Below, one piece after another: positions 45,001 through 55,299 of a DNA stretch of 64,000 nucleotides. Within the stretch, counting starts at the first letter, position 1. The number at the start of each line of letters is the position of its first letter. Origin of the DNA: Whitmania pigra (taxonomy: Eukaryota > Annelida > Clitellata > Hirudinida > Haemopidae). Location of the stretch: assembly GCA_021613335.1 (NCBI GenBank), contig JAJTWR010000299.1, positions 2,059,501 through 2,123,500 on the forward strand. The letters run 5' to 3'. The position numbers and the translations under genes are program-made. The notes beneath the pieces were generated by a model that ran no database searches, was not told the origin of the DNA, and saw only the letters and a list, made by a program, of their open reading frames with translations.

Positions 45001-47531
45001 AGTTCGAGGCAATTTACTAAATGAAGCACGTCAAGGTTGCCTATTCTTTTTCATTAATTTTCATTAGACATGATCTGTCTTATACTTTTTGCATATAATT
45101 TTGCCCTTCAGATTCTCCTGACATTTTCTCTCCTTGCAACGATTTGCAAAATGATAAGAGTGTAGGCTTTGATCATGTAACAGACTTCAGTCTCATATTT
45201 GATCAAGTACCAGGTTTTGATCTGAACATCAGTCCTGAAACCAGAGACATCTGTCAGAAGATTTCCAAAGACTCGCTTGAGGTGGATGCAGAGAATGTTA
45301 ACAAAGAAGCAAAAACTGAATCAACCAAGAGTTCTTCTGAAGCTGATGATGACTCTTTGAAGGATCTTGCTGTTGAGACAAATTTAAAGGGAGCTTCTAA
45401 AATAAGCATGAGTTCTGAGACTTTATGCATCTCCCCTGACAACTTGGAAGTAACTAGAAAAACTATAGTAGGACATGAGGAGGCTCCAGATGAAGTTGTT
45501 GTTGCTGAATCTCCGTGGAGTAATAACGAATCAAAGGAAAATCTAGAAAATCACTTGCATGCAATCAACAGAGTATCCAAACCAAATTTGGAAAGAATTG
45601 AGCGAGAAATTCAAACAATTGACTCAGAACATCAGGTGGAAAGCAAAGCAATACTCGAGAAGGTTTGCTCTTCTGCTCGGACTGGTTTTGTCGAAAGGTC
45701 TTTCTCCTGCGATAGCATCGTCTCAAAAGATTCTTTGACTGCTATAATTTCACCTGTACTTCATGAAGTAGCTGAGGAGAGGCCAAATGGTGGCATCGTT
45801 GAAGGTGACTCAACCAGAGCCCATGCATTGGACTCCGGTGACAGCTTGAATGTCATCAGCGGGCATGTTTCGAAAAGTAAAGTTTCTGCTGTAGAAGATC
45901 CAGAGTTGATCGAAATTGAAGACATTTCCACAGAGAAAACAGAAACAACCGAAAGTGGTTATCTCATGAAAGCCATTGAATCTGCTGCTGCTGCTGTTGA
46001 GCTTTTCTCAGAGCCTGATAGTGCAGATGCTGAGGAGAAAGACACTGCTGAGAAACAGAGGGAAGGATCACATCTACCTACTGAAAACATAAGCAGTGGT
46101 CCTGGAAGGAATGACATCTGTCCCAAGAATTCAATTATTACCAACTACATTCCAAACGAAGTTGGAGACGGACTCGACTGGTCGAAGATAAAATTAGGGA
46201 ATTTTATAGTGAAAAGTGTTGCCGGAGATCTCCTTAAAGATGCTACAGATGCTATGTTCGATGCAATGAAGAATAAGAAAAGGATGTTGCAGAGGAAGGA
46301 CAGCATTGAATCAGAGGAAGAAGTCAAGGAAGAAGCTGGAGCCGATGCAGTTAGTATGATTAGTATGTTATTCAGGTGCTATGTTTATGGTTTTCATCAG
46401 TCATCACTTTTCATCCATCATTAAGTAGCAGCTATTAGAGGTTCTGAAGTAACACAGTATATGAAATTATAATGACATCAGACCTTACTTTGAAGTCATA
46501 TTTAGATTTACCTTTTGTATGTATAAACAGCTTTCGGACGAGTACATAGATGACGATAACTATTCGGCATCGGTTCCAATGCACAGGGAGGGAGTTGAAG
46601 TCCGTGCAGTTGTACTGCCAGGTCTGAGTCTCGTTCATTTATTCAAATGTTTTGGCAGCACCTTCGAATCCGTGATGTTTTTTGGGATTAAAATTCTAAA
46701 TTCTTGTTCGCCTGTACTTTTATGAGTTTTTATTCTTTTTTTGTCGTCTTGTTGTGTAAGTGTTGCATTTGTTGTCATAAGGCTCTGATTTGTGTAATAA
46801 TAATAATAATAATAATAAATAATTGCAATAATAATTAATATTCATAATAGTGTACTTTCTTCCCATTAGAGATCTGTGGCATTCCAAAAAGTAAAGAAGA
46901 TCTGACTGCTCTAATATCAGAATCTCTAGACATTTATTGGAATCAGAGAAGAAATGGGGAACCGTGGGACGACTTGTTGCCTCCGATCTGCTTCCTCACC
47001 AAAAGCACCACAGTCACCCCTCCTGAGTCAACATTTCGAACTTTTATGTTTGAACTTGTGGGGGAGGTACTCATTAGCCTCTACTCAAAAGAGGAACAAA
47101 CAGACGAAGAGGAGGAACCACAGCTCGAGATTGTGCGTAGCATTGCAGACTTCTTACTGTTTGACAGAAAAAATCTCATTAGGGAAGGTCTTCCCAATAG
47201 CCTGGAGGAATTGAGACCGACATTTATCGACATGATACTCGGTTTGTTGCCGCCACAAAACGATTTCATTATTACCAGGCCGACAATGGCCAACAAGCTT
47301 GCAAACACTATGTACGGTAAAGAAGGGAAGGATGGACATGTTGAAAATCTACTCGCCAGAGAATTAAAACTTGAAGAGCCTGACTGGGTTAATTATGAAA
47401 AAGATTCTGAGTCAGTAAAGAACTCTGTTGCAGATGCCATCTTCAAATCACTATTGGATGATACAGCAGCTTCTATGCTACTCGCCCATAGCAAGAAAAC
47501 TAATAACAAATCCCAAACTTTCAGTAGGTAG
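36936..47531 (+). CDS. CEP350: CEP350-like centrosomal protein, compact (31 exons, 1,622 codons)
   Basis: CEP350 anchors microtubules and the FOP/FGFR1OP complex at centrioles and is needed for centriole stability. Exon phases agree from ATG 36936 to TAG 47531. Landmarks shared with vertebrate CEP350, in order: KRTYNQEEIRKYISKKKDEK (basic coil, about residue 325), QKIQESARLLSSRLDF (about 470), ARKEETLKQRKERLMKLL with EREVNQMEIEISRRWKNLA (about 800-848), and the C-terminal domain with EEPDWVNYEKDSESVKNSVA followed by DAIFKSLLDD. Vertebrate CEP350 is about 3,100 residues with a CAP-Gly near the C-terminus; here the protein is half that size and no CAP-Gly is encoded. The gene lies tail-to-tail with ash1. 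Confidence 0.87.
38311..38628. other. CEP350 intron 6, no feature beyond a short direct repeat
   Basis: AT-rich. A direct repeat of TTGTTTGTTGATGYTAAATA type is seen at 38309-38370. No ORF. Confidence 0.5.
39845..45035 (+). CDS. CEP350: CEP350 exons 10-28: many small exons, helical central region
   Basis: Exons 39845-39900, 40215-40291, 40508-40612, 40879-40973, 41137-41189, 41327-41357, 41506-41564, 41676-41719, 42116-42277, 42368-42474, 42537-42698, 43078-43155, 43363-43411, 43471-43522, 43588-43733, 43900-43942, 44002-44048, 44109-44254 and 44936-45035. Several are micro-exons (31-60 nt) supported only by phase and splice motifs. Helical segments: SVRLQKIQESARLLSSRLDF and the KQRKERLMKLLERLDSLDTT coil at 43588. 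The 39900 donor lies exactly at the start of a 35-bp minisatellite. Confidence 0.75.
39901..40171 (+). repeat. 35-bp minisatellite, about 8 copies, starting at the CEP350 exon 10 donor
   Basis: Unit starts GTACGAGTTAGTGCTTAATG and ends in CATTTTT. Copies start at 39901, 39936, 39971, 40006, 40041, 40076, 40111 and 40146; the first five are nearly identical and the last three diverge. The first unit's GTACGAGT is the splice donor of exon 10, so each further unit repeats a potential 5' splice site. It lies in intron 39901-40214. Confidence 0.95.
40741..40853 (+). repeat. 22-bp minisatellite, 5 copies, in CEP350 intron 12
   Basis: Unit TTAACTTAATTAGCTTATTA plus CA, five tandem copies, AT-rich, about 25 bases before the acceptor of the exon at 40879. 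Confidence 0.9.
41888..42018 (+). repeat. (TTA/TTG)n microsatellite in CEP350 intron 17
   Basis: About 130 bases of TTA and TTG trinucleotides. The long leucine, isoleucine or threonine reading frames over it are artefacts of the repeat. Confidence 0.95.
44255..44935. other. CEP350 intron 27 (681 nt), nothing recognised
   Basis: Long AT-rich intron between CACAAG|GTTGTT and TTGAAG|GATTCC. No TE ends or repeats seen. Confidence 0.5.
45112..47531 (+). CDS. CEP350: CEP350 exons 29-31: acidic region and conserved C-terminal domain
   Basis: Exons 45112-46349, 46531-46621 and 46870-47531. Exon 29 (413 codons) is Ser/Glu-rich and probably disordered; it ends with LDWSKIKLGNFIVKSVAGDL and KNKKRMLQRKDSIESEEEVK. 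The last exon holds the conserved CEP350 tail: LISESLDIYWNQRRNGEPWD, RPTFIDMILGLLPPQNDFI, GHVENLLARELKLEEPDWVN and VKNSVADAIFKSLLDDTA. In vertebrates the CAP-Gly precedes this tail; no GxxVxVxG/GKNDG-like motif is present in exons 24-31. Stop TAG at 47529-47531. Confidence 0.87.
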
Positions 47532-47599
47532 TTCTGAAAAAGCACATGGTTCCATGTAATCTCAACTTGTTGAAAGCCTCTTGTAGTCAACAATAACCA

Positions 47600-47605
47600 T
47601 TTATT
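47600..47605 (-). terminator. Probable AATAAA polyadenylation signal of ash1 (minus strand)
   Basis: TTTATT on the plus strand (AATAAA on the minus), about 366 bases past the ash1 stop and only 70 bases from the CEP350 stop. It is the first canonical signal downstream of ash1. Confidence 0.5.
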
Positions 47606-47954
47606 GTAAACATCTTGCTTCTCCCACCATGTACGATCAAAAATTGGTAATCTATTTTGTTTTAGAAAGAGCACGATCAATTATGAAATGCAAGTAAATG
47701 CTTATCAATGCAACTTGTCCCTTGTTTGTCGAAAGAGTTTCTATACGGACATGGATTTATCTCGAGCAAATTCATGTTAATTTTGTGTTTGAACATCTCA
47801 TGAAAGTGCTTAATTCAAAGACTTCTGAGTATATGATTGAAAAGTAACTACAATTGTCTCATTTCTTAAGATTCCATGCAAAAACTCAACTCTGCCCAAT
47901 TGAACCACCTCCATCACTTTCTTGATGAACCTAAAATGGGAATTCACATTTAAT

Positions 47955-47960
47955 AATAAA
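47955..47960 (+). terminator. Probable AATAAA polyadenylation signal of CEP350
   Basis: AATAAA at 47955 with another at 47973. It lies just outside the ash1 stop codon (47971-47973), so cleavage would fall inside the ash1 terminal exon on the other strand. Confidence 0.5.
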
Positions 47961-47970
47961 GATTAGTAAA

Positions 47971-49014
47971 TTAATAAAAATCACAGACAACAACCATGTA
48001 TGTTCTTTTAGGTTTTAATTTGGTGGGATAATGGTGGAAGCAGTAAGAGTTTGTGTTGGTCATGTGCTGAGACTTGTTAATCTTGCTGAACAGACGAGCT
48101 GCCTTGTCGACTCTGAATTCACACACGTAAATATCTTCTGTTTTTATTCCCACTGGGTGACCCTGCATGAGAAAAGTTAGCAATCATGCAAGGATGTTGT
48201 GGCAAAAGCAAGCATCAATGGTTCTGCATTATAAACAAATGAAACGACTACTGGAGGAGGGTGATGCACTAGAAAAAGCAAGCTACCTTGCAATACGTCA
48301 CTGGATCCATCACGCAGCAAGTTCCTACGATGGCTTCCAATGGAACCACGTGGTAAAGCGGTGCCCGGAATACTTCATTGGGGTAAAACTTCCTGTTTGG
48401 CTCGTGGAATGTTTCATGTGGCCTCATGTAGTAATGGCCAAATGCAAAGCCATCACCGCTGCAGTATAACACTTAGCATTTAAAATCAAATCACCGTTTA
48501 GTCGATATTATTCCAAATAAAAAACATGAAACTTAAAGAAGTTAATTTAGTTCAAAACTGAGTTAATTGATTAAGAGGGCTGCGTCTCTGTATGCAGAGA
48601 TGGCATGCCCGCTTGGCCTAACGGTTAAGGCTGTGCTAATGGCAGCATGGATTTGAATCCTGTTGCGGAAGCACCGTCCTAATCATTTAGCTACTCAATG
48701 GACATTAAAAAAAAATATGCAGAGATGCGACAACTCAAAAACACATAAAGTACTCCAAATATTGACTGCAAACAAACACAATTTGTAAACCTGTACTTTC
48801 TCCACAGTCTTTCCACTCTGAAAATGTCTAATTGGTCTCTAATGAGATGAGAACTTCTTTGATTGTTAAACGTCATGATGTCGATGGTCGATCCTTCCCT
48901 TGTGACGTAGACGCACTCGCCAACTCTGACTTGAAGGCGTTCATCCCTCATGAGTGTCATGTAATACCTACAGTGGGCCAGAGCATCTTCTGGTTGAGGC
49001 ACCAATAGAACCTC
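47971..49014 (-). CDS. ASH1L: ASH1 exons 13-15: BAH domain and C-terminus
   Basis: BAH strands: [83 protein letters not shown] and [20 protein letters not shown]. It ends [15 protein letters not shown] with the stop at 47971-47973. BAH domains mediate nucleosome or protein binding. The 5' intron (48459-48790) carries a SINE insertion. Confidence 0.95.
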
Positions 49015-52000
49015 CTTAAAATAATTATTCAAATATGTATTCTTCCTTAAGAGGCTTATGACATAGGTAAGAGTATATGTTGATGAACCAGTTTAATATC
49101 TTGAAAGATACCGTACCATTAAGCAGGTGCTTACTGGTGCAAATAAATAAATGCCATAAAGGTGTCTTGACATGGGAATCAAATGTCGTCAATATCAAGT
49201 GATGGTCACCTTACTGATTGGTCGAGGACTGCACAGTTCGCAAGTGTAGTGGTCTTCATCGCCCTTGACATTCATGCATACGCAGTGTTGCCACTTCTGA
49301 TAAATAGAAACAAAATATTTTTTAAATTCAAATCATCAAACATCAATGCTAAGAAATTCAAAATGATGTGCAAATGTGTAAATGGACAGTTAAATAGTTA
49401 AATGGACATCTAACCTCGCACTTCTCACATTGAATCATAAGACCTTCATCCTTGTAGATATTACATACACATCTTATCACTTCCACTTCTGTATCTTCTG
49501 CATCTCTTGAATCAGCTTTTTTGTTGTGCAAGTTCAGAAGAAAATAATACCATGAAACGTTGATTCACAAAACAAATGAAGACAAAAACAAATGTTTAAA
49601 TTACCAGAAAATGAATTGTTTGATTTATCAACTTCAAGAAGTTGTTCTTCTGTTGCTGGTTTTATGCCTTGCACTGGTGGCATCCGCGACTGCAGAGGAG
49701 CCAAAGGCTTCAAAACAATGTCACTGTAGAGGGATATCACATCCTTTGATGCCTCTTTGTAGACTCGTTTCACATCCAGAAGAGCATCTTCAACATCGGC
49801 ATTGAAAACTTCCCGTTTTTGAATGTGATCAAACAGCTTGTTGACGTCTTCATTAAAGTCTTGGAAACTTGTATAATGAGATAGATGGACATTGTTCAAT
49901 ATGGCCTCAAGACTCAATGGTTCCTGTGCTGTTTCCACAAAAGTAGGATCTCTAAAACATAAATTACACAAAATTAGTAAAAATACTTTAAATGCACTTG
50001 AAACAATAATTGGAGATACTTTGGCAGGGTTAAGCCTTTTAATGAGGGACGGCTTGCATACAAGGAGTTAGCTGCAAGCAAAATATTCCTTTTAAGACGT
50101 TTCACTAGACATGTTTGAAACATTTATATATTTATTTAGTTGATTATAGTCCATTGCATGACTGAGATGATTTGGACACATGATTGAAACCAACCTACTA
50201 ACCATCTATATCAGATAAGGTGTTGATAATTGTAGTGAAAATATGTTTTAGTGTGCTTTCCTTTGCTTTGTCGTTTGGAGATCTGAAAATCAAATATTTC
50301 TATTGAATGGGCATGTAATGCTGAAGAGATTAATAATCTCTGAATTTGACAATCAGAAGCAACTAAATTATAATAAAATTCTGCAGTGGAAAGATGACTA
50401 TTACTTAGTTTTTATTAAATTAAATAAGAAATAAACTAAATAATCAGTTATTATAATCAATGTTGGAACCTAAAACATGGTTTCTTTGAAAAGGAAAACA
50501 TGTCTTCAAAGCCTGAAAAGTAAGAAAAAGAGTTTAATTTCTTATTTGCTTGTTATCTTTTGATTTAGAATGATTGCTTTCATTTAATCTGAACAGACCT
50601 GGCAAACTTCTCAAAAAGCATCCATAATCCTTTGCAATTCCTCCTTCTTTTCTGTTGGGACGGGGTAATCCTAAACTGTTGAACTTCACATTCTTTGAAT
50701 TTGATCTCATTTTTTTCACCTTTCTTACATTTCTTTGCAGAAATAATCTTTGTTTCTGAGCAAAAATCCTTTCTTTTGTGGAGGAGGCAGTCTTTGATGA
50801 GAGTGATGATGCAGTGGCTGAGGATGCGTGGATGTTCACCATTGTTGGTCTCAATGATGCAGGAGAATTCTTCAAATAACCAGGTCTGACTTTCCTCAGA
50901 GAATGCTTCTTCAATGAGGTCTGCTTGCTTTTATCATTCTTTTTCATTTTCTGATTCTTTCCAGCCATCATTCCCCTACAGTTTTCTGAACCACATTTGC
51001 AAATTTGTTGCGAATGGATATTGTATGCATGGAAGTTGTAATCATAAGTGAGTTCATCTCCTGATTTTATTGTTTCCAAGGCAAATAGTCCCATCCTATA
51101 CACTCCGTTGATGTTCCATTTTTCCATGACACAATTAGGCTTGCATGAGTGATTGATGAATCTGCTGATGTTGCCCATCCTGTAACCATCTATGACCATT
51201 CCGCTGTCGAGGTTGAGGCAGTAATGGTGACGCTCGTTGGAATAATTCTGACTCATTCGTCTTTTGAATTCGTTCTCGCTCACCACTTCACCGCAATATT
51301 CGATTATGAATTGACCTTCGATAAGTTTGTGAATTAAAAAATAACACGAAATGAGACATCACTTTTTGATGTTTTTAGTTTTTAAAAGGTAATTTCTTTC
51401 AAATAACAAACCTGGTCTGAGAGATTTGAGGGTTTTAACTCCATAACCCCTATCCTTGGTCTGAAACTTGATCAATCCTTCTACCCACTGCTTCTTTTGA
51501 ATTCTGCGATTGGAACATTTGTCGCCCGTGGGACAGGTGGACGGATGGCATTCGGTGTACACCAGACGATTCAAGCAAGAATCTCCGCAACATATTTCCT
51601 TAGCATCGTCTGGATGAGCGACTTTGCAATCACAAGAAGTAGGCTCATAATCTTTACATATTGGCTTGGCATCTACATATGTGCCTAGATAATAATCACG
51701 TTCAAATATAAAGTTAAGAAATAACTAGAAATTATTATAATAACTAACATCTCCTAATCTTTTTGTACACCGGTGATTTTAGCTTTGCTTTCTGAATGAG
51801 AAGAATGAATAAAATTGAAGCAATTGATTAAAATCATTCAGCTTAAAAATTACCACTTCAACAAATCTCTTGCAATCTCTATATTTTCCCTCATTATTGA
51901 TCTTTTGACTGCAATGAAGTTTGCAATATTAGTGAAACATTTTTTTTAAGTAAAAGAATAAAGAAATATTTAAAAATAAAAATTGCTCTTTAAAGTAAAA

Positions 52001-54586
52001 CTTATTTAATAACAATGATTCATTGAGATTTAAGATGATTTTTATCTTTAAAAGAATTCAAAAACTAAATTCTAAAATCTATTCAACTATTAATTTTATT
52101 TATTAGTTGTCAAGATTTTAAGAAATTAATATTAATGACAAGTTTAAAATCTTGATAAATAAAAGGAGATTTTACTCCCCACAAACAACTGATTTTCCTA
52201 CCTCGCATACCTCTTACCATAACTCTCATCTGGGAGGCTACAAATTCTTTTGCTCTGTTTCCTCAAAACAAAGTCATCAGTGTCATTATCATCATTACCA
52301 CCACCATCATCATCATCATCCGGCAAACGCTTCCGCTTTCTACTCCTTCCGTCAACGTGAGGATTATGGAATTGCAAAACTTCAACACTTTTCTCATCTT
52401 GTTCTGTTCCGAGTGATTGATCTATAAGCTGAGCATCAGCGCTTGGTTCTGTAAGAATTTACACACTTCAATTCCTCACAAAATCAAAGAAACAATCCAA
52501 ATCAAACAACCATTAATAAAGCCTTCGTCCAAAAATGTTCTGCCATTTGACTGCTCGTTGTTAATAGAATCTCCTGAATTAGCAGACAATGCTATGTTGC
52601 CTCTGATGATAACATCATCAGCATCCAGCAAATCATCTTTCTTTGTTGGTGTTGTGGATTCAGGAGCAGCAACTGCAGATTCCATAATTATGCTGGTGGT
52701 CTCCAATATTAATGATCCTGTAACATCTTTGTTCTGATCTAGAAAGTTAGCACTTAATAGTTTTCCATTAACTCCTTCAGATGATGGAATCCCAATGTGC
52801 TCAGGAAAGCAAACAACTCTGTTACTATTGCTTTTCGAAGTGACCAAATGACATTCTTGAGAAACTTTTGAAGTTGGTGTTTCAGTCACAAGTTCATTTA
52901 GAAAAGTGCTGTCGAAGAAACTGCTACGTAAATTGAAGGTCATGTCCTTGTTGTTGGCTGTGTCTCCAAGCATGGATGGATTGCCAATTAGGCCATTTGT
53001 GAGATTAAGGTTATTTAAGAAGCTTGATGATAACGTTGGAGCTGGTTTTGGAGGAATTTCACTGTGACTACTTCCATATTCTTGTGCTATTGCTTCCAGA
53101 GTGCCATGACACTTCGAACACAGAGAAATATCCGAAAAACTTGTTGCTTGGACAGAAACATCAGAAGTTCTGCTTTCTCTCAGAAACAGATCAGCATCTG
53201 TTTGGATGCTTGCATCTTTGTAGGAAGTGAAATTTGTTTGCAATTTGACAGAAACATAATTTTTCCTCTCATTACATTGAACACCTGTTGATCTCAGCTT
53301 TGGAGTTTCTGCTACGATAAGTTTATCACGAGTTAAACTTCTTCGACATCGGCTTGCTGTATCTGAAGTTAGGCAAAATTGGACATTTATTGAACTTGAA
53401 AAAATTATTAAAATAAATAAGGTTTACCATTCATAATCTTGCTGTTATCATTGTTTATCCTCATAATATTCTCCTTCTCCAAAATACTGTTGCTAGCTAC
53501 TTGATTCAAAATAAAACTATTTTTTTGAACAGAAGTGGTAGTATTACAGCCCCTCAAGTTTCCCAAAAGTATCTTGGACTCATTTTGTTGCATTGTTTTT
53601 TTAATCATTCGTCTCTTGCAAAACGTTGAAAAGGAGGATAGTACTTTGTCAGAATTTAATATTTTTGACCTCATAGAAGCCTTTAGACTTGATCTCATGC
53701 AATCTTTTGTAAATATTTGTGCTAATATTGACCCATCTTCACCTTCCTTTAATTGACAAGAAACATTTGTTGGAGATAATCTTAAACCTTGCAATACATC
53801 TTCAACTGCCATAAGTTTTGGTGGAAGCTGGCACATTTCATCTTTTTCCTTTTCTAAATTGAGGTTTTGTTCCTCAGGAGATGTCAAACATTGAAGTGGC
53901 TGTTCTGGGGCTTTGCTATTAATGTCATTGCAATCTTTGTTGGATTGATCTGTTGTATTTTTCTTGACATTTGGTTGTTTGTTCTGTGAACTGCTGATGT
54001 GATTAAATAATGGAAGTTCCTTGTTCGCTTCTGCCTCTGAGAGTGGTGTGTTCGTGGCAGTGGTAACAGTTGTATCTTGTACATGGTTAGATTTTTCAGA
54101 TTCAAAAGACAGACTTTTATTTTTGTTTTTCTTTTGAGCCTCACTCAGTCTCGGTCGACCCCTTTTCCGCGGTTGCATTTCGGCTGCACTTTTGTTAAGT
54201 GCAATGGCAATGCTATCATTATTACTTCTTTCGGTTCCTAGTGCTTTCAAACCCAAGTTAGAAACCACTTTAGTGGAGCTAGAATGTATGCTAGAATTAA
54301 CGCTTTCTAAATGAGTGTCAGTCGGTGATAACAAGGTAGATAAATTCATTGGAGGCGTTTGGAGCACAGAGCCATTTCCTTCACCAAATAATTCTACCTT
54401 CAAATGTTCTAAAATCGAATTCCTAAAAGATTGCATCTGACTTAATACACTCTGCTCCATACTAGAATTATCTTCTATTGATCCAACCGACTTATGTAAT
54501 ATTGAAGTCTTATCGCCGTCATTCTTTGACTTGTTTTTAGATCCCTTCGGTCTTCCCCTTTTGCCTTTAGTAACTTGTACATCCAT
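47971..54586 (-). CDS. ASH1L: ASH1/ASH1L histone-lysine N-methyltransferase (15 exons, about 1,531 residues)
   Basis: Trithorax-group H3K36 methyltransferase that opposes Polycomb. Exons (minus order): 54586-53428, 53362-52511, 52448-52211, 51908-51854, 51791-51749, 51684-51412, 51315-50595, 50282-50203, 50071-50020, 49951-49605, 49515-49415, 49296-49210, 49014-48791, 48458-48287 and 48162-47971. All phases close. Order: AT-hooks, long disordered N-terminus, AWS (about 783-873), SET (874-985), bromodomain (1110-1270), PHD (1274-1335), BAH (1336-1531): the exact ASH1 architecture. About half the length of human ASH1L (about 2,970), mainly from a shorter N-terminus. Start: ATG at 54586 ([15 protein letters not shown]), just before the first AT-hook. 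The donor of exon 7 (GTTCAG) is weak, though required by phase. Confidence 0.94.
48591..48727 (+). mobile_element. tRNA-derived SINE with perfect 12-bp target duplication, in ash1 intron 13
   Basis: TATGCAGAGATG occurs at 48591-48602 and again at 48716-48727. The 113-bp body starts with a tRNA-like segment: A-box-like TTGGCCTAACGGTTAAGG and B-box-like GGATTTGAATCC. It ends in an A-run (48706-48715), as expected for target-primed insertion. It is antisense to ash1. The short tail after the tRNA part suggests a minimal SINE. Confidence 0.9.
49210..49515 (-). CDS. ASH1L: ASH1 exons 11-12: PHD finger
   Basis: Ligand series: [20 protein letters not shown], then [20 protein letters not shown] and LC. 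The Cys4-His-Cys3 pattern is complete across the intron at 49297-49414, and the Trp two residues before His is kept. Closely follows the human ASH1L PHD by eye. Confidence 0.95.
49605..50282 (-). CDS. ASH1L: ASH1 exons 8-10: bromodomain-like region
   Basis: Helices: [20 protein letters not shown] (alpha-Z-like), [15 protein letters not shown] (ZA loop, degenerate), [20 protein letters not shown] (alpha-A/B), [20 protein letters not shown] and [19 protein letters not shown] (alpha-C). Position between SET and PHD matches the ASH1 bromodomain. The usual acetyl-lysine-binding Asn of the BC loop is not obvious and the ZA loop is short, so acetyl-lysine binding is doubtful. Confidence 0.8.
50283..50594. 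other. ash1 intron 7 (312 nt), nothing recognised
   Basis: AT-rich, bounded by a weak donor (CT|GTTCAG) and a good acceptor (TTTCAG|A) on the minus strand. Confidence 0.5.
50595..51791 (-). CDS. ASH1L: ASH1 exons 5-7: AWS and SET/post-SET catalytic domain
   Basis: Pre-AWS motif [20 protein letters not shown] cysteines: [114 protein letters not shown] (the NHSC cofactor motif) and [12 protein letters not shown] (catalytic Tyr). Post-[13 protein letters not shown]. All zinc- and SAM-contacting residues expected for ASH1/NSD/SETD2-type enzymes are present, so activity is expected. After post-SET comes about 120 residues of basic Ser/Lys-rich linker. Confidence 0.96.
52211..54586 (-). CDS. ASH1L: ASH1 exons 1-3: N-terminal region with two AT-hooks
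   Basis: AT-hook cores KGKRGRPKG (residues 7-15) and PRKRGRPRL (about 139-147) should bind the minor groove of AT-rich DNA. The rest is Ser/Asn-rich and probably disordered (residues 150-780). Exon 3 ends with a basic patch ([14 protein letters not shown]), plausibly a nuclear localisation signal. The first-exon donor is AATG|GTAAAC. Human ASH1L also has AT-hooks N-terminal to SET. Confidence 0.88.
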
Positions 54587-55290
54587 GATTTGTTGCAAAT
54601 ACCAAAAGTGTTAACCTTAAAGAGTTTACCAACACACACAAACATGCATTGTATTAAACTATTGATAACAGTCAAATGTAACTTCACAATGCAAATATTG
54701 CGTAACTTCGCGCTGCATAACAAACAAAAACAAGATCATTCGAATCTCCCAAAACATGTCTAGGTAATAGTTCATAAACTGTTACATAAAAGTGAACGCA
54801 AAAAATTTGTTTCATAAATGACTCAAAAGATACTGATATACAGATATAAGTTAAATTTTATTTCCCATTTTATCTCCTGAGAGAGTTGGCCATATGACTT
54901 CCTTGCCTCTTAAAATTGGTTCACTTTTTATAGCTATCAAATTTGTTTGGATATTTTAAGAATTATTTTTCTCTTAGGTACAACAATTTTGACAATGCAG
55001 CAGTAAAACTATTTTCTCTGCTAGCGAATAAATAAAGAATTATGGAGATGTCCAATTTAATAAATCCACAATTTAAAAAAAATAGCAAATAACTCATAAC
55101 CTTGCGAAGTATGTCAGCTTTGAAAATGAGTTTACCATTTTTTCCTAAAATCATCACCCGAAAAAGTTTTTTTATAAAATGTTATGCTTCCATCATCTCA
55201 GTTACAGTATTTATCGAAAAACACTAATAAAGTAATCACCACACACTAAGCAAACATGTTTTGGTGATGTGTTTCCTGAATTATTCCCAT
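54587..55290. other. ash1 5' flank / promoter interval
   Basis: Directly upstream of the ash1 start on the minus strand. AT-rich, no TATA box or CpG cluster that I can point to, no ORF supported. Confidence 0.4.
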
Positions 55291-55299
55291 TTCCAAATA

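Noticed and set aside
46954..47214. Alternative-frame ORFs over the last CEP350 exon
   Set aside because: The phase-consistent frame from 46870 gives the conserved CEP350 tail; the other frames are overlaps.
48167..48469. 100-codon plus-strand ORF opposite the ash1 BAH exon
   Set aside because: Antisense of a strongly supported BAH exon with matching splice sites.
48603..48680. Functional tRNA gene
   Set aside because: A- and B-box-like sequences are present, but no proper acceptor stem closes. It is followed by an A-run and bounded by a target duplication, so it is a SINE.
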